From the NCBI GenBank assembly GCA_029582265.1, contig CM055821.1:48684444-48748443 (forward strand): a stretch of 64,000 nucleotides of DNA, given 5' to 3'. The DNA is from Zoroaster sp. YZ-2022 (taxonomy: Eukaryota > Echinodermata > Asteroidea > Forcipulatida > Zoroasteridae). A program made the position numbers and the translations under genes. The first letter of the stretch is position 1. Each line of letters opens with the position of its first letter. The notes under the pieces were generated by a model. That model was not told the origin of the DNA, made no database searches, and was given only the letters and a program-made list of their open reading frames with translations. Below are positions 1 to 12,279 of the stretch, in pieces.

Positions 1-130
1 CTACTAGAAGTGTTTAAGCATCGCACTAGAAATGTATAGCCTCGCATAAGAAGCGTACAAGCGTAACACTAGAAGTGAACAACCGTCGCACTTGAAGTGT
101 ACAACCGTCGCACTAGAAGTCTTCACGCTC
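1..130. repeat. Degenerate ~22 bp tandem repeat, array tail
   Basis: Six diverged units resembling CACTAGAAGTGTACAACCGTCG lie head to tail from the first base. The array is cut by the left edge of the window, so its full size is unknown. No coding potential is seen. Confidence 0.8.
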
Positions 131-907
131 TGCAAATCCATGTATTTATGTGCAAAGCCATCTCGTAAAACCAAAATTAATTGAATTAAATTGTTTTATT
201 AAAAAAAAAAATAGGAACATACCCCATAACCCCGGGGAAGGTTATAAAAACAACAAAAAACAAATTGTGGCGGGTGTGTTTCCAAAGAGAAAAAATACAA
301 AAGTAATATTACATTTATACAACATTGTGCCTCTCTTGCAGTTCAGTAAACTACGGAATATGTTTGCAACAAGTAGGGCCTTTTAACCTGAGATGACATA
401 AGAATTAGAAATTGCTCCTCCTTAGTCATGGAATTGAAGGCTGTGTGCATTTTACATATATCATGTAACATATTCTTCCTTTGCTCAGTATACAATGGAC
501 AGTCAAATTTTGTGGTGTTAAACCATTATATCTATTTATGTTCATGTACAGAACATGTAGACAGTCACCATTCGGACGACGCGCCTTGATCCTTCTGCAC
601 AACTTGCTTAAATTCAAGGCGTAGCTCATTATGCCAAATTTAAAAACGAAAGGAGTATTCTCATTGTTTATTGGTTTAGATCAGCAACTGCTCTCTGTGA
701 TGTCATATGCATACATTGTGTGCATGTGTGTGTGCGCATGCATTGTGTGTGGGATCAAACGAGCTAGCGGCCTAAGATTGGCCATCATTTAAAATGAAGC
801 GCCCACAAATCAACAATTCTTGCATATGAATTTCCATCGGATTTCCAATGGGAAAATAAAGAAACACATAAACTCTCGATAATAGAAGGATCAAAGCTGT
901 TGAGTGA
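131..907. other. Non-coding AT-rich stretch
   Basis: Only short chance ORFs are seen. A TG-rich patch lies near 715-750. No splice-flanked exon or recognisable domain was found. Confidence 0.6.
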
Positions 908-1121
908 CACAAGTCAATGCGCATGCGCGTGGCAATTCCAATTAGGCTTATTTAAGATTACCTTGGAAGGTAAATGACGTGTATAGATTGTACAAACTCA
1001 AGATAAATATAGCTTGATAATCCATGTTGCCACAGCAACGTATAAACAATAAGCGCAAATTTGGAGGAGCCATTAGCAGGATGCCCGAGATGATAAACAC
1101 TGAAGGTTTTGTATTGTTTTT
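908..1121. repeat. Dispersed direct repeat, copy 1
   Basis: This block runs from the CACAAGTCAATGCGCATGCG start to GTATTGTTTTT and recurs at 1877-2096 in the same orientation with few substitutions and small indels. It holds the palindromic GCGCATGCGC core near its left end. Nature unknown; it could be a duplicated segment or two insertions of one short element. Confidence 0.85.
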
Positions 1122-1876
1122 GTTTTGTTTAAAAAAAAAACATGAAATCAATTCATTACTGTTCGCAGATTTTTTCATCATGTCTTTAAAACAAATACTT
1201 TGTAGTGAGATATTTCACCAAAATAGTTGTGAAGCTCGGTTTAACAATAATTATGTACCTAAATTAATTTATGACGGGACCCACAATAAATAAATTTTGG
1301 GACATATTTACTGTAACCCATGCTTCTTGTGATTATTTTGAAACATGTTTCATTTTAAAGCATCTGTTTGCCTTTCCTCAAGTAAAATAGCAGTGTTCCA
1401 ATGAAAAAGAAATATTCATCTTTAAACATGTCATTTGAAATTGCATCTCCGATATTGCATTTGTGTTGAAGCTTATATCGAAATGAATAGTTACGTTAGC
1501 AGGTGCTTTGGGTACTATCCCACCAATAAATTCCATTATTTTGAGGAGTTTAAAGTTCAGTTCTTATTTAAGAATCATGGAAATTGCTTGTGATATAATA
1601 CAGCGACTGTTCGAAAATTTCAGCTTTTAGTCAATTTGATCTGGGAATACAGACCTTTCGTGTTCATTGTTTTTAAATTGAAATTGACTTCTTTAAAATT
1701 GGTTAGATTTAATAATTAAAGTATTATGTTTATGATCTACTCAATTTCCCAAAGAGAAATTTCCATAATTTTGCCATAATACCTAAACACAACAATCACC
1801 AAAGAACTCGCCCCCATTGACTTTGCACACAACCTCGTACGCATGGGTACTCATTTTTCCACACCATGAGGTATGG
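1122..1876. other. Non-coding spacer between the direct repeats
   Basis: AT-rich sequence without a supported ORF, exon or repeat. Confidence 0.55.
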
Positions 1877-2096
1877 CACAAGTCAATGCGCATGCGCGTG
1901 GCAATTCCAATTAGGCTTATTTAAGATTACCTTGGAAGGTCCTTAGCAGTGACGTGTATAGATTGCACAAACTCTAGATAAAGATATCAAGATAATCCAT
2001 GTTGCCACAGCAACGTATAAACAATAAGCGCAAACTCAGAGAAGCCATTAGCAGGATGCCCGAGATGATAAACACTGAAGGTTTTGTATTGTTTTT
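1877..2096. repeat. Dispersed direct repeat, copy 2
   Basis: Second copy of the block at 908-1121. It has an extra CCTTAGCAG-like insertion after the shared ACCTTGGAAGGT and otherwise aligns along its length. Confidence 0.85.
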
Positions 2097-3015
2097 CTTA
2101 ATAAATCTATGGCATCCCCCCAATTTTTCATAAGATTTTTCATCATATGTTTAGTGAAACGTCTTCGAACCTTGTTTAATGTATATGTAATTGATGAAGT
2201 AAAAACACGCATGCCTTAACCCTATCAGGCCGGGGGTACAATGTGCCCCCTATGATATTTTGTATCATGACACAAGGGAAGGAAAATTTAAAAAAAAATC
2301 GTGATCATTTATAAATGATGATGGTATCAAACAACTTTTGAATATTTTTCTTTTTCGATGCAATCTTTCTTTATACTATTCTACATTACTTTGTTATACA
2401 TTACTGTAGAAACGCTTTGTAGTGTGTTAGAATTGTTACAACGTTCGTTTTTGCCAATGATAATATTGTTGCAGTTAATTATTGCTGCACTGTATTTTAT
2501 GGGACATTTTTTAGGAAAATTTCTTTGTTCAAACTAACTGCCGAGATTTCAATATCCAAGGACCATCAGAAAATGAATTTGTTGTGACCCACGTAATACT
2601 GAAGTGTGACGTAATTCCACCATAAACCACGCCCACTTCGCATGTGTTGGCGCCATGGCTCCAACGACCATCAGAAGCCCTTTGCAATTCAGAAATGCAC
2701 TGGCTACCTTTTTCTTAAATATTTACGCAAGAAATTAGAAAGCTTGAAACTTGCAAAAACTCAAAATTTTATTAACAAAGTCATTTTCCGATTCCAAAAC
2801 TGGCATACCTTTATCTGTAATTTAACCTAATTTCCTTGATTTTAACATTCAAAAGCGATACCTGAGGCAGAAATTGACTTTGTTAATAAGATGGGACACG
2901 CTTGGAGAATAAAAGTCAGTGTTTACACTCGGAGGGACTTGTCACCCAGGGGGGAGTAGTCCTGGTCATAGTAAAATAGGATTACTTACAATAGTATGGT
3001 GTTCCATAGAGGACA
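2097..3015. other. Non-coding stretch
   Basis: No supported gene. The short ORF at 2642-2830 has no recognisable features. A small G5/C5 hairpin lies near 2231-2250. Confidence 0.55.
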
Positions 3016-3018
3016 CTC

Positions 3019-3135
3019 TCCGTCGTGTTTTTAGAATGCTTGTCCGTCGACTTTTTACTTTGCCGTCGTCTTTTTACTTTGCCGTCGACTTTTTACTTGT
3101 CCGTCGCCTTTTTACTTTGCCGTCGCCTTTTTACT
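3019..3135. repeat. ~20 bp minisatellite, CCGTCGACTTTTTACTT type
   Basis: About five units alternate TTGCCGTCGNCTTTTTAC and TTGTCCGTCGNCTTTTTAC. The array abuts the 83 bp satellite directly. ORFs reading through it are a by-product of the repeat. Confidence 0.85.
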
Positions 3136-3384
3136 AAAACCATTGTAAATCTCGCACCCTTATATTCAGACTCGCTCTCTTATACTTAAACTAAAAACAG
3201 TCTTATCATAGCGAGAATAAAACCATTGTAAATCTCGCACCCTTATATTCAGACTCGCTCTCTTATACTTAAACTAAAATCAGTCTTATCATAGCGAGAA
3301 TAAAACCATTGTAAATCTCGCACCCTTATATTCAGACTCGCTCTCTTATACTTAAACTAAAATCAGTCTTATCATAGCGAGAAT

Positions 3385-5378
3385 AAAACCATTGTAAATC
3401 TCGCACCCTTATATTCAGACTCGCTCTCTTATACTTAAACTAAAATCAGTCTCATCGAATCGAGAATAAAACCATTGTAAATCTCGCACCCTTATATTCA
3501 GACTCGCTCTCTTATACTTAAACTAAAAACAGTCTTATCATAGCGAGAATAAAACCATTGTAAATCTCGCACCCTTATATTCAGACTCGCTCTCTTATAC
3601 TTAAACTAAAATCAGTCTCATCGAATCGAGAATAAAACCATTGTAAATCTCGCACCCTTATATTCAGACTCGCTCTCTTATACTTAAACTAAAATCAGTC
3701 TCATCATAGCGAGAATAAAACCATTGTAAATCTCGCACTCTTATATTCAGACTCGCTCTCTTATACTTAAACTAAAATCAGTATCATCATAGCGAGAATA
3801 AAACCATTGTAAATCTCGCACCCTTATATTCAGACTCGCTCTCTTATACTTAAACTAAAATCAGTCTTATCATAGCGAGAATAAAACCATTGTAAATCTT
3901 GGACCTTTATATTCAGACTCGCTCTCTTATACTTAAACTAAAAACAGTCTTATCATAGCGAGAATAAAACCATTGTAAATCTCGCACCCTTATATTCAGA
4001 CTCGCTCTCTTATACTTAAACTAAAATCAGTCTTATCATAGCGAGAATAAAACCATTGTAAATCTCGCACCCTTATATTCAGACTCGCTCTCTTATAGTA
4101 CTTAAACTAAAATCAGTCTCATCATAGCGAGAATAAAACCATTGTAAATCTCGCACCCTTATATTCAGACTCGCTCTCTTATACTTAAACTAAAATCAGT
4201 CTCATCGAATCGAGAATAAAACCATTGTAAATCTCGCACCCTTATATTCAGACTCGCTCTCTTATACTTAAACTAAAATCAGTCTTATCATAGCGAGAAT
4301 AAAACCATTGTAAATCTCGCACCCTTATATTCAGACTCGCTCTCTTATACTTAAACTAAAATCAGTCTTATCATAGCGAGAATAAAACCATTGTAAATCT
4401 CGCACCCTTATATTCAGACTCGCTCTCTTATACTTAAACTAAAATCAGTCTTATCATAGCGAGAATAAAGGCATTGTAAATCTCGCACCCTTATATTCAG
4501 ACTCGCTCTCTTATACTTAAACTAAAATCAGTCTCATCATAGCGAGAATAAAACCATTGTAAATCTCGCACCCTTATATTCAGACTCGCTCTCTTATACT
4601 TAAACTAAAATCAGTCTCATCGAATCGAGAATAAAACCATTGTAAATCTCGCACCCTTATATTCAGACTCGCTCTCTTATACTTAAACTAAAATCAGTCT
4701 CATCGAATCGAGAATAAAACCATTGTAAATCTCGCACCCTTATATTCAGACTCGCTCTCTTATACTTAAACTAAAATCAGTCTCATCATAGCGAGAATAA
4801 AACCATTGTAAATCTCGCACCCTTATATTCAGACTCGCTCTCTTATACTTAAACTAAAATCAGTCTCATCGAATCGAGAATAAAACCATTGTAAATCTCG
4901 CACCCTTATATTCAGACTCGCTCTCTTATACTTAAACTAAAATCAGTCTCATCGAATCGAGAATAAAACCATTGTAAATCTCGCACCCTTATATTCAGAC
5001 TCGCTCTCTTATACTTAAACTAAAATCAGTCTCATCATAGCGAGAATAAAACCATTGTAAATCTCGCACTCTTATATTCAGACTCGCTCTCTTATACTTA
5101 AACTAAAATCAGTCTCATCATAGCGAGAATAAAACCATTGTAAATCTCGCACTCTTATATTCAGACTCGCTCTCTTATACTTAAACTAAAATCAGTATCA
5201 TCATAGCGAGAATAAAACCATTGTAAATCTCGCACCCTTATATTCAGACTCGCTCTCTTATACTTAAACTAAAATCAGTCTTATCATAGCGAGAATAAAA
5301 CCATTGTAAATCTCAACCCTTATATTCAGACTCGCTCTCTTATACTTAAACTAAAATCAGTCTTATCATAGCGAGAAT
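3385..5378. repeat. Satellite higher-order repeat, copy 1 (24 units)
   Basis: Twenty-four consecutive 83 bp units whose tail classes follow the order C A C D E B A B D C B B B D C C D C C D D E B B. Private markers include an AGT insertion at 4097 and a GG substitution (AAGGCATTG) at 4471. The same order and markers recur 1994 bp later. Confidence 0.88.
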
Positions 5379-7374
5379 AAAACCATTGTAAATCTCGCAC
5401 CCTTATATTCAGACTCGCTCTCTTATACTTAAACTAAAATCAGTCTCATCGAATCGAGAATAAAACCATTGTAAATCTCGCACCCTTATATTCAGACTCG
5501 CTCTCTTATACTTAAACTAAAAACAGTCTTATCATAGCGAGAATAAAACCATTGTAAATCTCGCACCCTTATATTCAGACTCGCTCTCTTATACTTAAAC
5601 TAAAATCAGTCTCATCGAATCGAGAATAAAACCATTGTAAATCTCGCACCCTTATATTCAGACTCGCTCTCTTATACTTAAACTAAAATCAGTCTCATCA
5701 TAGCGAGAATAAAACCATTGTAAATCTCGCACTCTTATATTCAGACTCGCTCTCTTATACTTAAACTAAAATCAGTATCATCATAGCGAGAATAAAACCA
5801 TTGTAAATCTCGCACCCTTATATTCAGACTCGCTCTCTTATACTTAAACTAAAATCAGTCTTATCATAGCGAGAATAAAACCATTGTAAATCTCGCACCC
5901 TTATATTCAGACTCGCTCTCTTATACTTAAACTAAAAACAGTCTTATCATAGCGAGAATAAAACCATTGTAAATCTCGCACCCTTATATTCAGACTCGCT
6001 CTCTTATACTTAAACTAAAATCAGTCTTATCATAGCGAGAATAAAACCATTGTAAATCTCGCACCCTTATATTCAGACTCGCTCTCTTATAGTACTTAAA
6101 CTAAAATCAGTCTCATCATAGCGAGAATAAAACCATTGTAAATCTCGCACCCTTATATTCAGACTCGCTCTCTTATACTTAAACTAAAATCAGTCTCATC
6201 GAATCGAGAATAAAACCATTGTAAATCTCGCACCCTTATATTCAGACTCGCTCTCTTATACTTAAACTAAAATCAGTCTTATCATAGCGAGAATAAAACC
6301 ATTGTAAATCTCGCACCCTTATATTCAGACTCGCTCTCTTATACTTAAACTAAAATCAGTCTTATCATAGCGAGAATAAAACCATTGTAAATCTCGCACC
6401 TATATTCAGACTCGCTCTCTTATACTTAAACTAAAATCAGTCTTATCATAGCGAGAATAAAGGCATTGTAAATCTCGCACCCTTATATTCAGACTCGCTC
6501 TCTTATACTTAAACTAAAATCAGTCTCATCATAGCGAGAATAAAACCATTGTAAATCTCGCACCCTTATATTCAGACTCGCTCTCTTATACTTAAACTAA
6601 AATCAGTCTCATCGAATCGAGAATAAAACCATTGTAAATCTCGCACCCTTATATTCAGACTCGCTCTCTTATACTTAAACTAAAATCAGTCTCATCGAAT
6701 CGAGAATAAAACCATTGTAAATCTCGCACCCTTATATTCAGACTCGCTCTCTTATACTTAAACTAAAATCAGTCTCATCATAGCGAGAATAAAACCATTG
6801 TAAATCTCGCACCCTTATATTCAGACTCGCTCTCTTATACTTAAACTAAAATCAGTCTCATCGAATCGAGAATAAAACCATTGTAAATCTCGCACCCTTA
6901 TATTCAGACTCGCTCTCTTATACTTAAACTAAAATCAGTCTCATCGAATCGAGAATAAAACCATTGTAAATCTCGCACCCTTATATTCAGACTCGCTCTC
7001 TTATACTTAAACTAAAATCAGTCTCATCATAGCGAGAATAAAACCATTGTAAATCTCGCACTCTTATATTCAGACTCGCTCTCTTATACTTAAACTAAAA
7101 TCAGTCTCATCATAGCGAGAATAAAACCATTGTAAATCTCGCACTCTTATATTCAGACTCGCTCTCTTATACTTAAACTAAAATCAGTATCATCATAGCG
7201 AGAATAAAACCATTGTAAATCTCGCACCCTTATATTCAGACTCGCTCTCTTATACTTAAACTAAAATCAGTCTTATCATAGCGAGAATAAAACCATTGTA
7301 AATCTCGCACCCTTATAATATTCAGACTCGCTCTCTTATACTTAAACTAAAAACAGTCTTATCATAGCGAGAAT
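5379..7374. repeat. Satellite higher-order repeat, copy 2 (24 units)
   Basis: Repeats the unit order of 3385-5378 for 23 consecutive positions. The AGT insertion (6091) and the GG variant (6463) are in the same places. Private changes since duplication include a 2 bp loss near 6398, a 3 bp gain near 7317 and a class A tail in the last unit. The block was duplicated as a whole. Confidence 0.88.
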
Positions 7375-7850
7375 AAAACCATTGTAAATCTCGCACCCTT
7401 ATATTCAGACTCGCTCTCTTATACTTAAACTAAAATCAGTCTTATCATAGCGAGAATAAAACCATTGTAAATCTCGCACCCTTATATTCAGACTCGCTCT
7501 CTTATACTTAAACTAAAATCGGTCTCATCGAATCGAGAATAAAACCATTGTAAATCTCGCACCCTTATATTCAGACTCGCTCTCTTATACTTAAACTAAA
7601 AACAGTCTTATCATAGCGAGAATAAAACCATTGTAAATCACGCACCCTTATATTCAGACTCGCTCTCTTATACTTAAACTAAAATCAGTCTTATCATAGC
7701 GAGAATAAAACCATTGTAAATCTCGCACCCTTATATTCAGACTCGCTCTCTTATACTTAAAACAAAAAAAATCAGTTTTATCATAGCGAGAATAAAACCA
7801 TTGTAATTCTCGCACCCTTATATTCAGACTCGCTCTCTTAGTCTTATACA

Positions 7851-8523
7851 TAAAATAGAAAGGCGGAGCCATGGCTCACTGCTGGATGCTTATGAAACCC
7901 GTTTTTTTAATTTGACATCAGTACAAATGGGGCAGCTTAATAAATAATAATGCTTTAATAATAAATTTTTAGAAACAAGCTAAATATAGCATGTTTTGTT
8001 TCTATGTGTAAGAAGGCACCCGATCAATACTTTCGAATTTATAGTAAATAAGTGAAATTGCTGACATTGGAAGGGTGAAAGCAGGGTGGGGAAGGGGTTA
8101 AACTGGTCCCCAGAAATACATATATGTGTGCATCGGTTTACTGTACAAAGATTTGTTAATGGGGGCAGGGGCTTAGGTCGGGGTGAGGGTGGGCATGAGG
8201 TTTGTGAGGGGGACCGTGGTCATTAGTATGATTAAATTGTTCAAGACATTGAGATAGCTGTATATAATTAGAAAGGCTTTCCTATAACAGCATAACTTGA
8301 ACCAAATTGTCTGGGCTGTCATATATATCTCCAAAATATCTCAATCCAAAAGATGACATTTGTCCTTAAATATTTTAAAACTACCATTGCGTAAGGATCA
8401 GGGTGACAACATTTCATCAAGGATATAGTACTTTTTTTACAACTTTATTATATCTTAACAATATTTTTTTTTTTTACATTGTGTACGCGGGGAACAAATT
8501 TCACATATACAATGTATGGTGGC
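7851..8523. other. Non-coding stretch with G-run cluster
   Basis: No gene seen. Positions 8161-8193 hold five G-runs of 3-5 within 33 bases, a possible G-quadruplex with one 8 nt loop. The rest is AT-rich. Confidence 0.5.
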
Positions 8524-8735
8524 TAAGAGAAGCCTCACAAATTGGGAAAACGTTCATACTCCTGTGTGAAAAAGTCGTTGAAAGCACAGCACAGCAGAAT
8601 TCCAATCGAACCAACAATTTTGGCTGCAATTGGACATCGTTTCATATCAAAAATAAATAAATAAAAATGCCGACACCTGGGTCTGAGGCGACGCGCGCGG
8701 AGACCAGAAACCAGAGACTTTTTTTGGCCTAATAG
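8524..8735. repeat. Dispersed repeat, shares family with 54759-54945
   Basis: Shared blocks in order: AACGTTCATAC, TGTGAAAAAGTCGTT, GCTGCAA, GAGACCAGAAA and GGAGACTTTT. The two copies are clearly diverged. No tRNA head or TIR was seen, so the class is unknown. Weaker matches occur near 56455-56510. Confidence 0.6.
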
Positions 8736-9405
8736 TCCAAGTCCAGAATAGAATATTAGTATTGAATAATATTCATTTGTGAATATATAATTATATATCC
8801 ACATATTAGTAAACATTATAGTATTCTCCAATATTGTCCGATAGTTTATTATTATCTCATGAATAATAGATTTGACTACTCTTGGGTCAAAAAATAAATT
8901 CTTAATTCAATTGGCAAGAGCTCTTCAAATTTAGTTACAACATTCATACAGTAACTACAACACCAGAACTTCAACCAAAACATATTCATCTTCCAAAACA
9001 CAGGACACAAATATTTCAACACACAATTCGATATACTGGTGCAATAAACTAAAACAAGCTTCCCAGTGATATTAGAAACTCGTCTACACTTAATGCATTT
9101 AAATATAAAATTAAAATGTACCTATAAAATTGTTCTATGTAAACTACTTATGTCAATATGTGTATTATCTTTGTTAATTGTTATCATAGTACCATGACTC
9201 GTAAAATTTGCAGTTTATTCATGATTAGTGTTTTGCTGTTTTTGTATTTTCCATCTGACCGTTCTTGTCTTGTCTTGTATTTTATGGCATATCCCCAACT
9301 CAAACAACGACATTATATGGTACACCATTAGGTTTTTTCCGTCATGACATAAGGTACACCATTGGGCCTATCCTAATTGCTGGATTTCCTAAGTCATTGT
9401 ACCAT
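8736..9405. other. Non-coding AT-rich stretch
   Basis: No supported ORF, exon or repeat. Confidence 0.5.
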
Positions 9406-9413
9406 GGTACAAC

Positions 9414-10076
9414 CAACGGCGGATCTAGGCCCAAAGTTTAGGGGGGGCCAAATGCTCAGTGGAGGGGCGTATTTGCGAGCGCAAAACGTTTCTGGTGGGG
9501 TTTGTTTGTTTTGTGGGTCTAGACGACAATACTTTGATACTTACTGCTCATATGACGATGGAAGACGAATCTTTCAAGTCACTGCTCCTGCTCGTACTCA
9601 CAAGATTGAAATGCGTTTTATGCACGCGATGTTCGCGCCAAGTCTAAACGTAGGCCTACATTGCGGACGTTGCATGGCTCACCTAATATCCAGGAAACCC
9701 CACACAACCAGTCGCGTGTGCATAAGCCATGCATACAATCACCGTGTACGCCTCGTCTAATGCAGCTTGGCTTAACTGCACAAACTACCATTGCAAATTT
9801 TGTGGCAATGTTGGATCGTGAGTAGGATTATGAACACATTCATGTAGCCAATCAGTGTGTTGTAATTTGCATACTTTAACAAAAGCTGAACGTATAAGCA
9901 AGACTTAGCTGCACAAGGAGGGGGCGTAAAGTTGTGGGGTTTTGTTTTGTCTCTCTTTTCCCCCTTTTTTTTCTTCTTTTCTTTTTTTTTTTTTTTTTTT
10001 GGGGGGGGGGGCGTACAGCTTCGGTTTTTTTGGGGGGGCCATGGCCCCCGTTGGCCCCCCCCTGGATTCGCCGTTG
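9414..10076. mobile_element. hAT-like non-autonomous DNA transposon, 663 bp
   Basis: The left end reads CAACGGCGGATCTAGG. The right end, reverse complemented, reads CAACGGCGAATCCAGG. Both are flanked by a perfect 8 bp target duplication GGTACAAC at 9406-9413 and 10077-10084. An 8 bp duplication with short imperfect TIRs fits the hAT superfamily. The interior holds long T and G runs (9950-10040) and no transposase. ORFs crossing it begin outside the element and are not credible genes. Confidence 0.85.
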
Positions 10077-10084
10077 GGTACAAC

Positions 10085-10981
10085 ACTGTACTCCCGCCAA
10101 GGTCAAACATCTTGATCCCAGTATCAGCCTGGTAGAGCCAATTATCACCTTTGTTTATATCTTGGTTTACTAATAGGCTTAAACAACAGGGGGCTTGCTG
10201 GCTCATACAGTTCACTTCATCCATATTCATAATTATGTTGGTGTTGGTGGTGGAGTGTAGCCTGATTGGTTAATCTATTATCGCTTCACTGCATCTTTCA
10301 GTACATATGCCAATGGTAGGCAAACTGTGCACAATACTTAATGACACTTTTTATCGTATCTGTCCGACTAATGCGTCGCCTTTTTATCCGGCTTGGTTGA
10401 AGTTGTTGCATTTAGAGGGGATTTCCCGAGAAGGTATTGCGCATGCACGCGCACAGTGACAGTCCATGCTGTGTTACAACGTTAGGCATTCATCTGTTCT
10501 TAAAAGGTGAGTTCTAATCCTCATTTTTTTCTCTTTTTGATATTCAAAAGTGCAATTGAAAACATGCCCCCACTAGGAGATGGAAAACGTGATTCTGATT
10601 TCATAAATTGGGCTGGAAATGAAAGTATTATGTTACTGAGCAAGACTGACGCCTCTGGATCGAGTGTATGACATTGACAGCTCTTTAATTAGTATGACAT
10701 TGTTGGATAAATTATCCATCTCCCTTACCATGTAATCGTTCTTTCTGACACGATGTGAAACAGTCAGGAGCAACTAAAGACGACCCCCCCCGATCAGCGC
10801 AACATTGAAAAAACTTCTTTCGCCATGACTAGTGCAATTTATGAAAGCACGTTGCTGATTGGCTACATTGACCACTAGCTATTCCAAACTGATAGCAATC
10901 CCACCAATCACGTTCCACGTAGCAAAAACATTAGATCAGCGTGGTCTTGGAATATAGTTCCCATCCAACATGCCAACCAAT
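10085..10981. other. No firm gene; possible isolated 5' exon signals
   Basis: A strong donor-like AAAAG/GTGAGT lies at 10507, after a GC-richer 70 bp stretch. A 35-codon ORF runs from 10563. Neither connects to a recognisable coding exon, so I do not call a gene. Confidence 0.4.
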
Positions 10982-11460
10982 CCCTTACAAAAAAGTTCTA
11001 TAGAAGTCTATAGAAATCTATAGAACGCCGTATAGAGTTCTATAGAGCTCTATAGAAATTACAAAAATCTATAGAAACTCAAAAATAATTCTATAGAGTT
11101 ATTACTTTCTATAGAATTCTATAGAACCAGTTATCTATAGAGACCAATCTCTATAGAATTCCACTGACTCGGTAAGAATATAGAATTCTTAAGAAACATG
11201 TTTTTCTACAATAAGAATAGATGTGTGGGAATATTCTTTCCTGTTTAATTCCAAATTAGACCATTAATTAATATGACTTGTTCTCATCTCAAGTTTTAGT
11301 AATTTTAGTCCCAAACTTTATTAACCCTAACTCCCTTGGCCCATAGGGGAGGGGGAGTGTTTACTCCTTGAAACCCCAACCGTTAACTACATGCAAATTC
11401 CGGGGGGTGATCCCATGGACCATCCACTCCCTGGGCCAAAAAGTGTGGGTACATACGTGT

Positions 11461-11643
11461 ATCAACCCACACCCACCCCTATCCCCCACCCCTATCCCCA
11501 CTCCTATCCCCACCCCTATCCCCACCCCTATCCCCTCCCCTCCCATCCCCCTCCTCCTCCCATCCCCCTCCTCCTCCCATCCCCCTCCTCCTCCCATCCC
11601 CCTCCTCCTCCCATCCCCCTCCCCTCCCCTCCCCTCCCCTCCC
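11461..11643. repeat. C-rich pyrimidine minisatellite
   Basis: CCCCACCCCTAT units pass into CCCATCCCCCTCCTCCT units and then CCCCTCCCCT. The tract is almost pure C/T/A with no G on the plus strand. ORFs on both strands here are low-complexity artefacts. Confidence 0.9.
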
Positions 11644-11854
11644 AGATTTATGCCCGTGCTTTGTACAAATGTTACATAATTAAGCCTATACCTGTACATA
11701 GTAAAAGTGGCATCCTGTTTAGAAATTTGTATATTAACCACCCCTTATAATTTTTGTTTAGACCCATTCCCTCATAATTGCACTTGCCTCTCTTGACAAT
11801 GGAATATCCCAAAGACCAAATAAACACCTTGTGCAGGATCTTTGTCAGAAGGTC

Positions 11855-11990
11855 ATTATATTCCATGTGATGGCCAGTTACAACCAGCATGGATGGATTT
11901 ATGCCGTACAAGTAAGAATAAAGCTTGGAGAAGTTCTCTTTTTCATCTCCTGATTGTTCATCTTTTATTATTTCAGGTATGTTGCTTTCA
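11855..11990. repeat. Internal duplication, partner at 13142-13245
   Basis: Shared blocks are TATATTCCATGTGATG, AAGAATAAAG and CTGTTCATCTTTTATT followed by TTTCAG. The two copies are imperfect and of unequal length. Each ends in a splice-acceptor-like TTTCAGG, but no open exon follows convincingly. Confidence 0.6.
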
Positions 11991-12223
11991 TTATCATAAG
12001 TTTGATAGTTTATACCACTGTTTTGATATGGAATAATTTAGTTGTTATTACTTTGAATTGCTTTATAATGTATATGGGAGATGTGAAGAAAAGGAAGTTT
12101 CAATTCCTTACACTTTACAGTTTCTTTATACAGTATAGATCTGTATGCATCCGTGTTAGTCAGGTAGAATAATAAGATATAATAAATGGTAGCACTTTTA
12201 AGACTAACTAAATTCAAAAATAG

Positions 12224-12261
12224 GCATAAACTTTCGTAGCTACAGCTACTTCATCAGATGC
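12224..12261 (-). ncRNA. Hammerhead ribozyme motif (Penelope type)
   Basis: Read on the minus strand: stem I GCAT, core CTGATGA, one A, stem II GTAGC / loop TGTA / GCTAC, core GAAA, then GTTT and the stem I partner ATGC. Stem II is perfectly paired. The stretch AGTT, in the place of AGCT in the right-hand copy, cannot form a normal stem III within one molecule, as in the minimal hammerheads thought to act as dimers. Both catalytic core strings are intact. Confidence 0.65.
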
Positions 12262-12279
12262 AATGATGACCAGAAGCCT

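Larger units (their letters stand above)
3136..7850. repeat. 83 bp satellite array, about 57 units
   Basis: Units begin AAAACCATTGTAAATCTCGC and recur every 83 bp (anchors at 3141, 3224 and 3307). Units differ mainly in the last 25 bases. Tail classes include CTTATCATAGCGAG, CTCATCGAATCGAG, CTCATCATAGCGAG and GTATCATCATAGCGAG, plus an AAACAG variant. 83 is not a multiple of 3, and the unit carries stops, so it is not coding. The last units at 7740-7850 are degenerate, as expected at an array edge. The left edge abuts the minisatellite with no visible decay. Confidence 0.97.

Noticed and set aside
3136..7850. Regular array as a possible CRISPR
   Set aside because: Units are contiguous and homogeneous with no unique spacers; the genome is eukaryotic.
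7654..7872. Minus-strand ORF with repeated LNIRVREL-type peptide
   Set aside because: It reads through the 83 bp satellite; the period is not a multiple of three, and the ORF appears only at the degenerate array edge.
9377..10230. ORFs of 127 and 152 residues over the hAT-like MITE
   Set aside because: They cross the element boundary or consist of poly-Lys/Pro from homopolymer runs.
11361..11750. Gly- or Pro-rich ORFs on both strands
   Set aside because: They are translations of the pyrimidine minisatellite in several frames at once.
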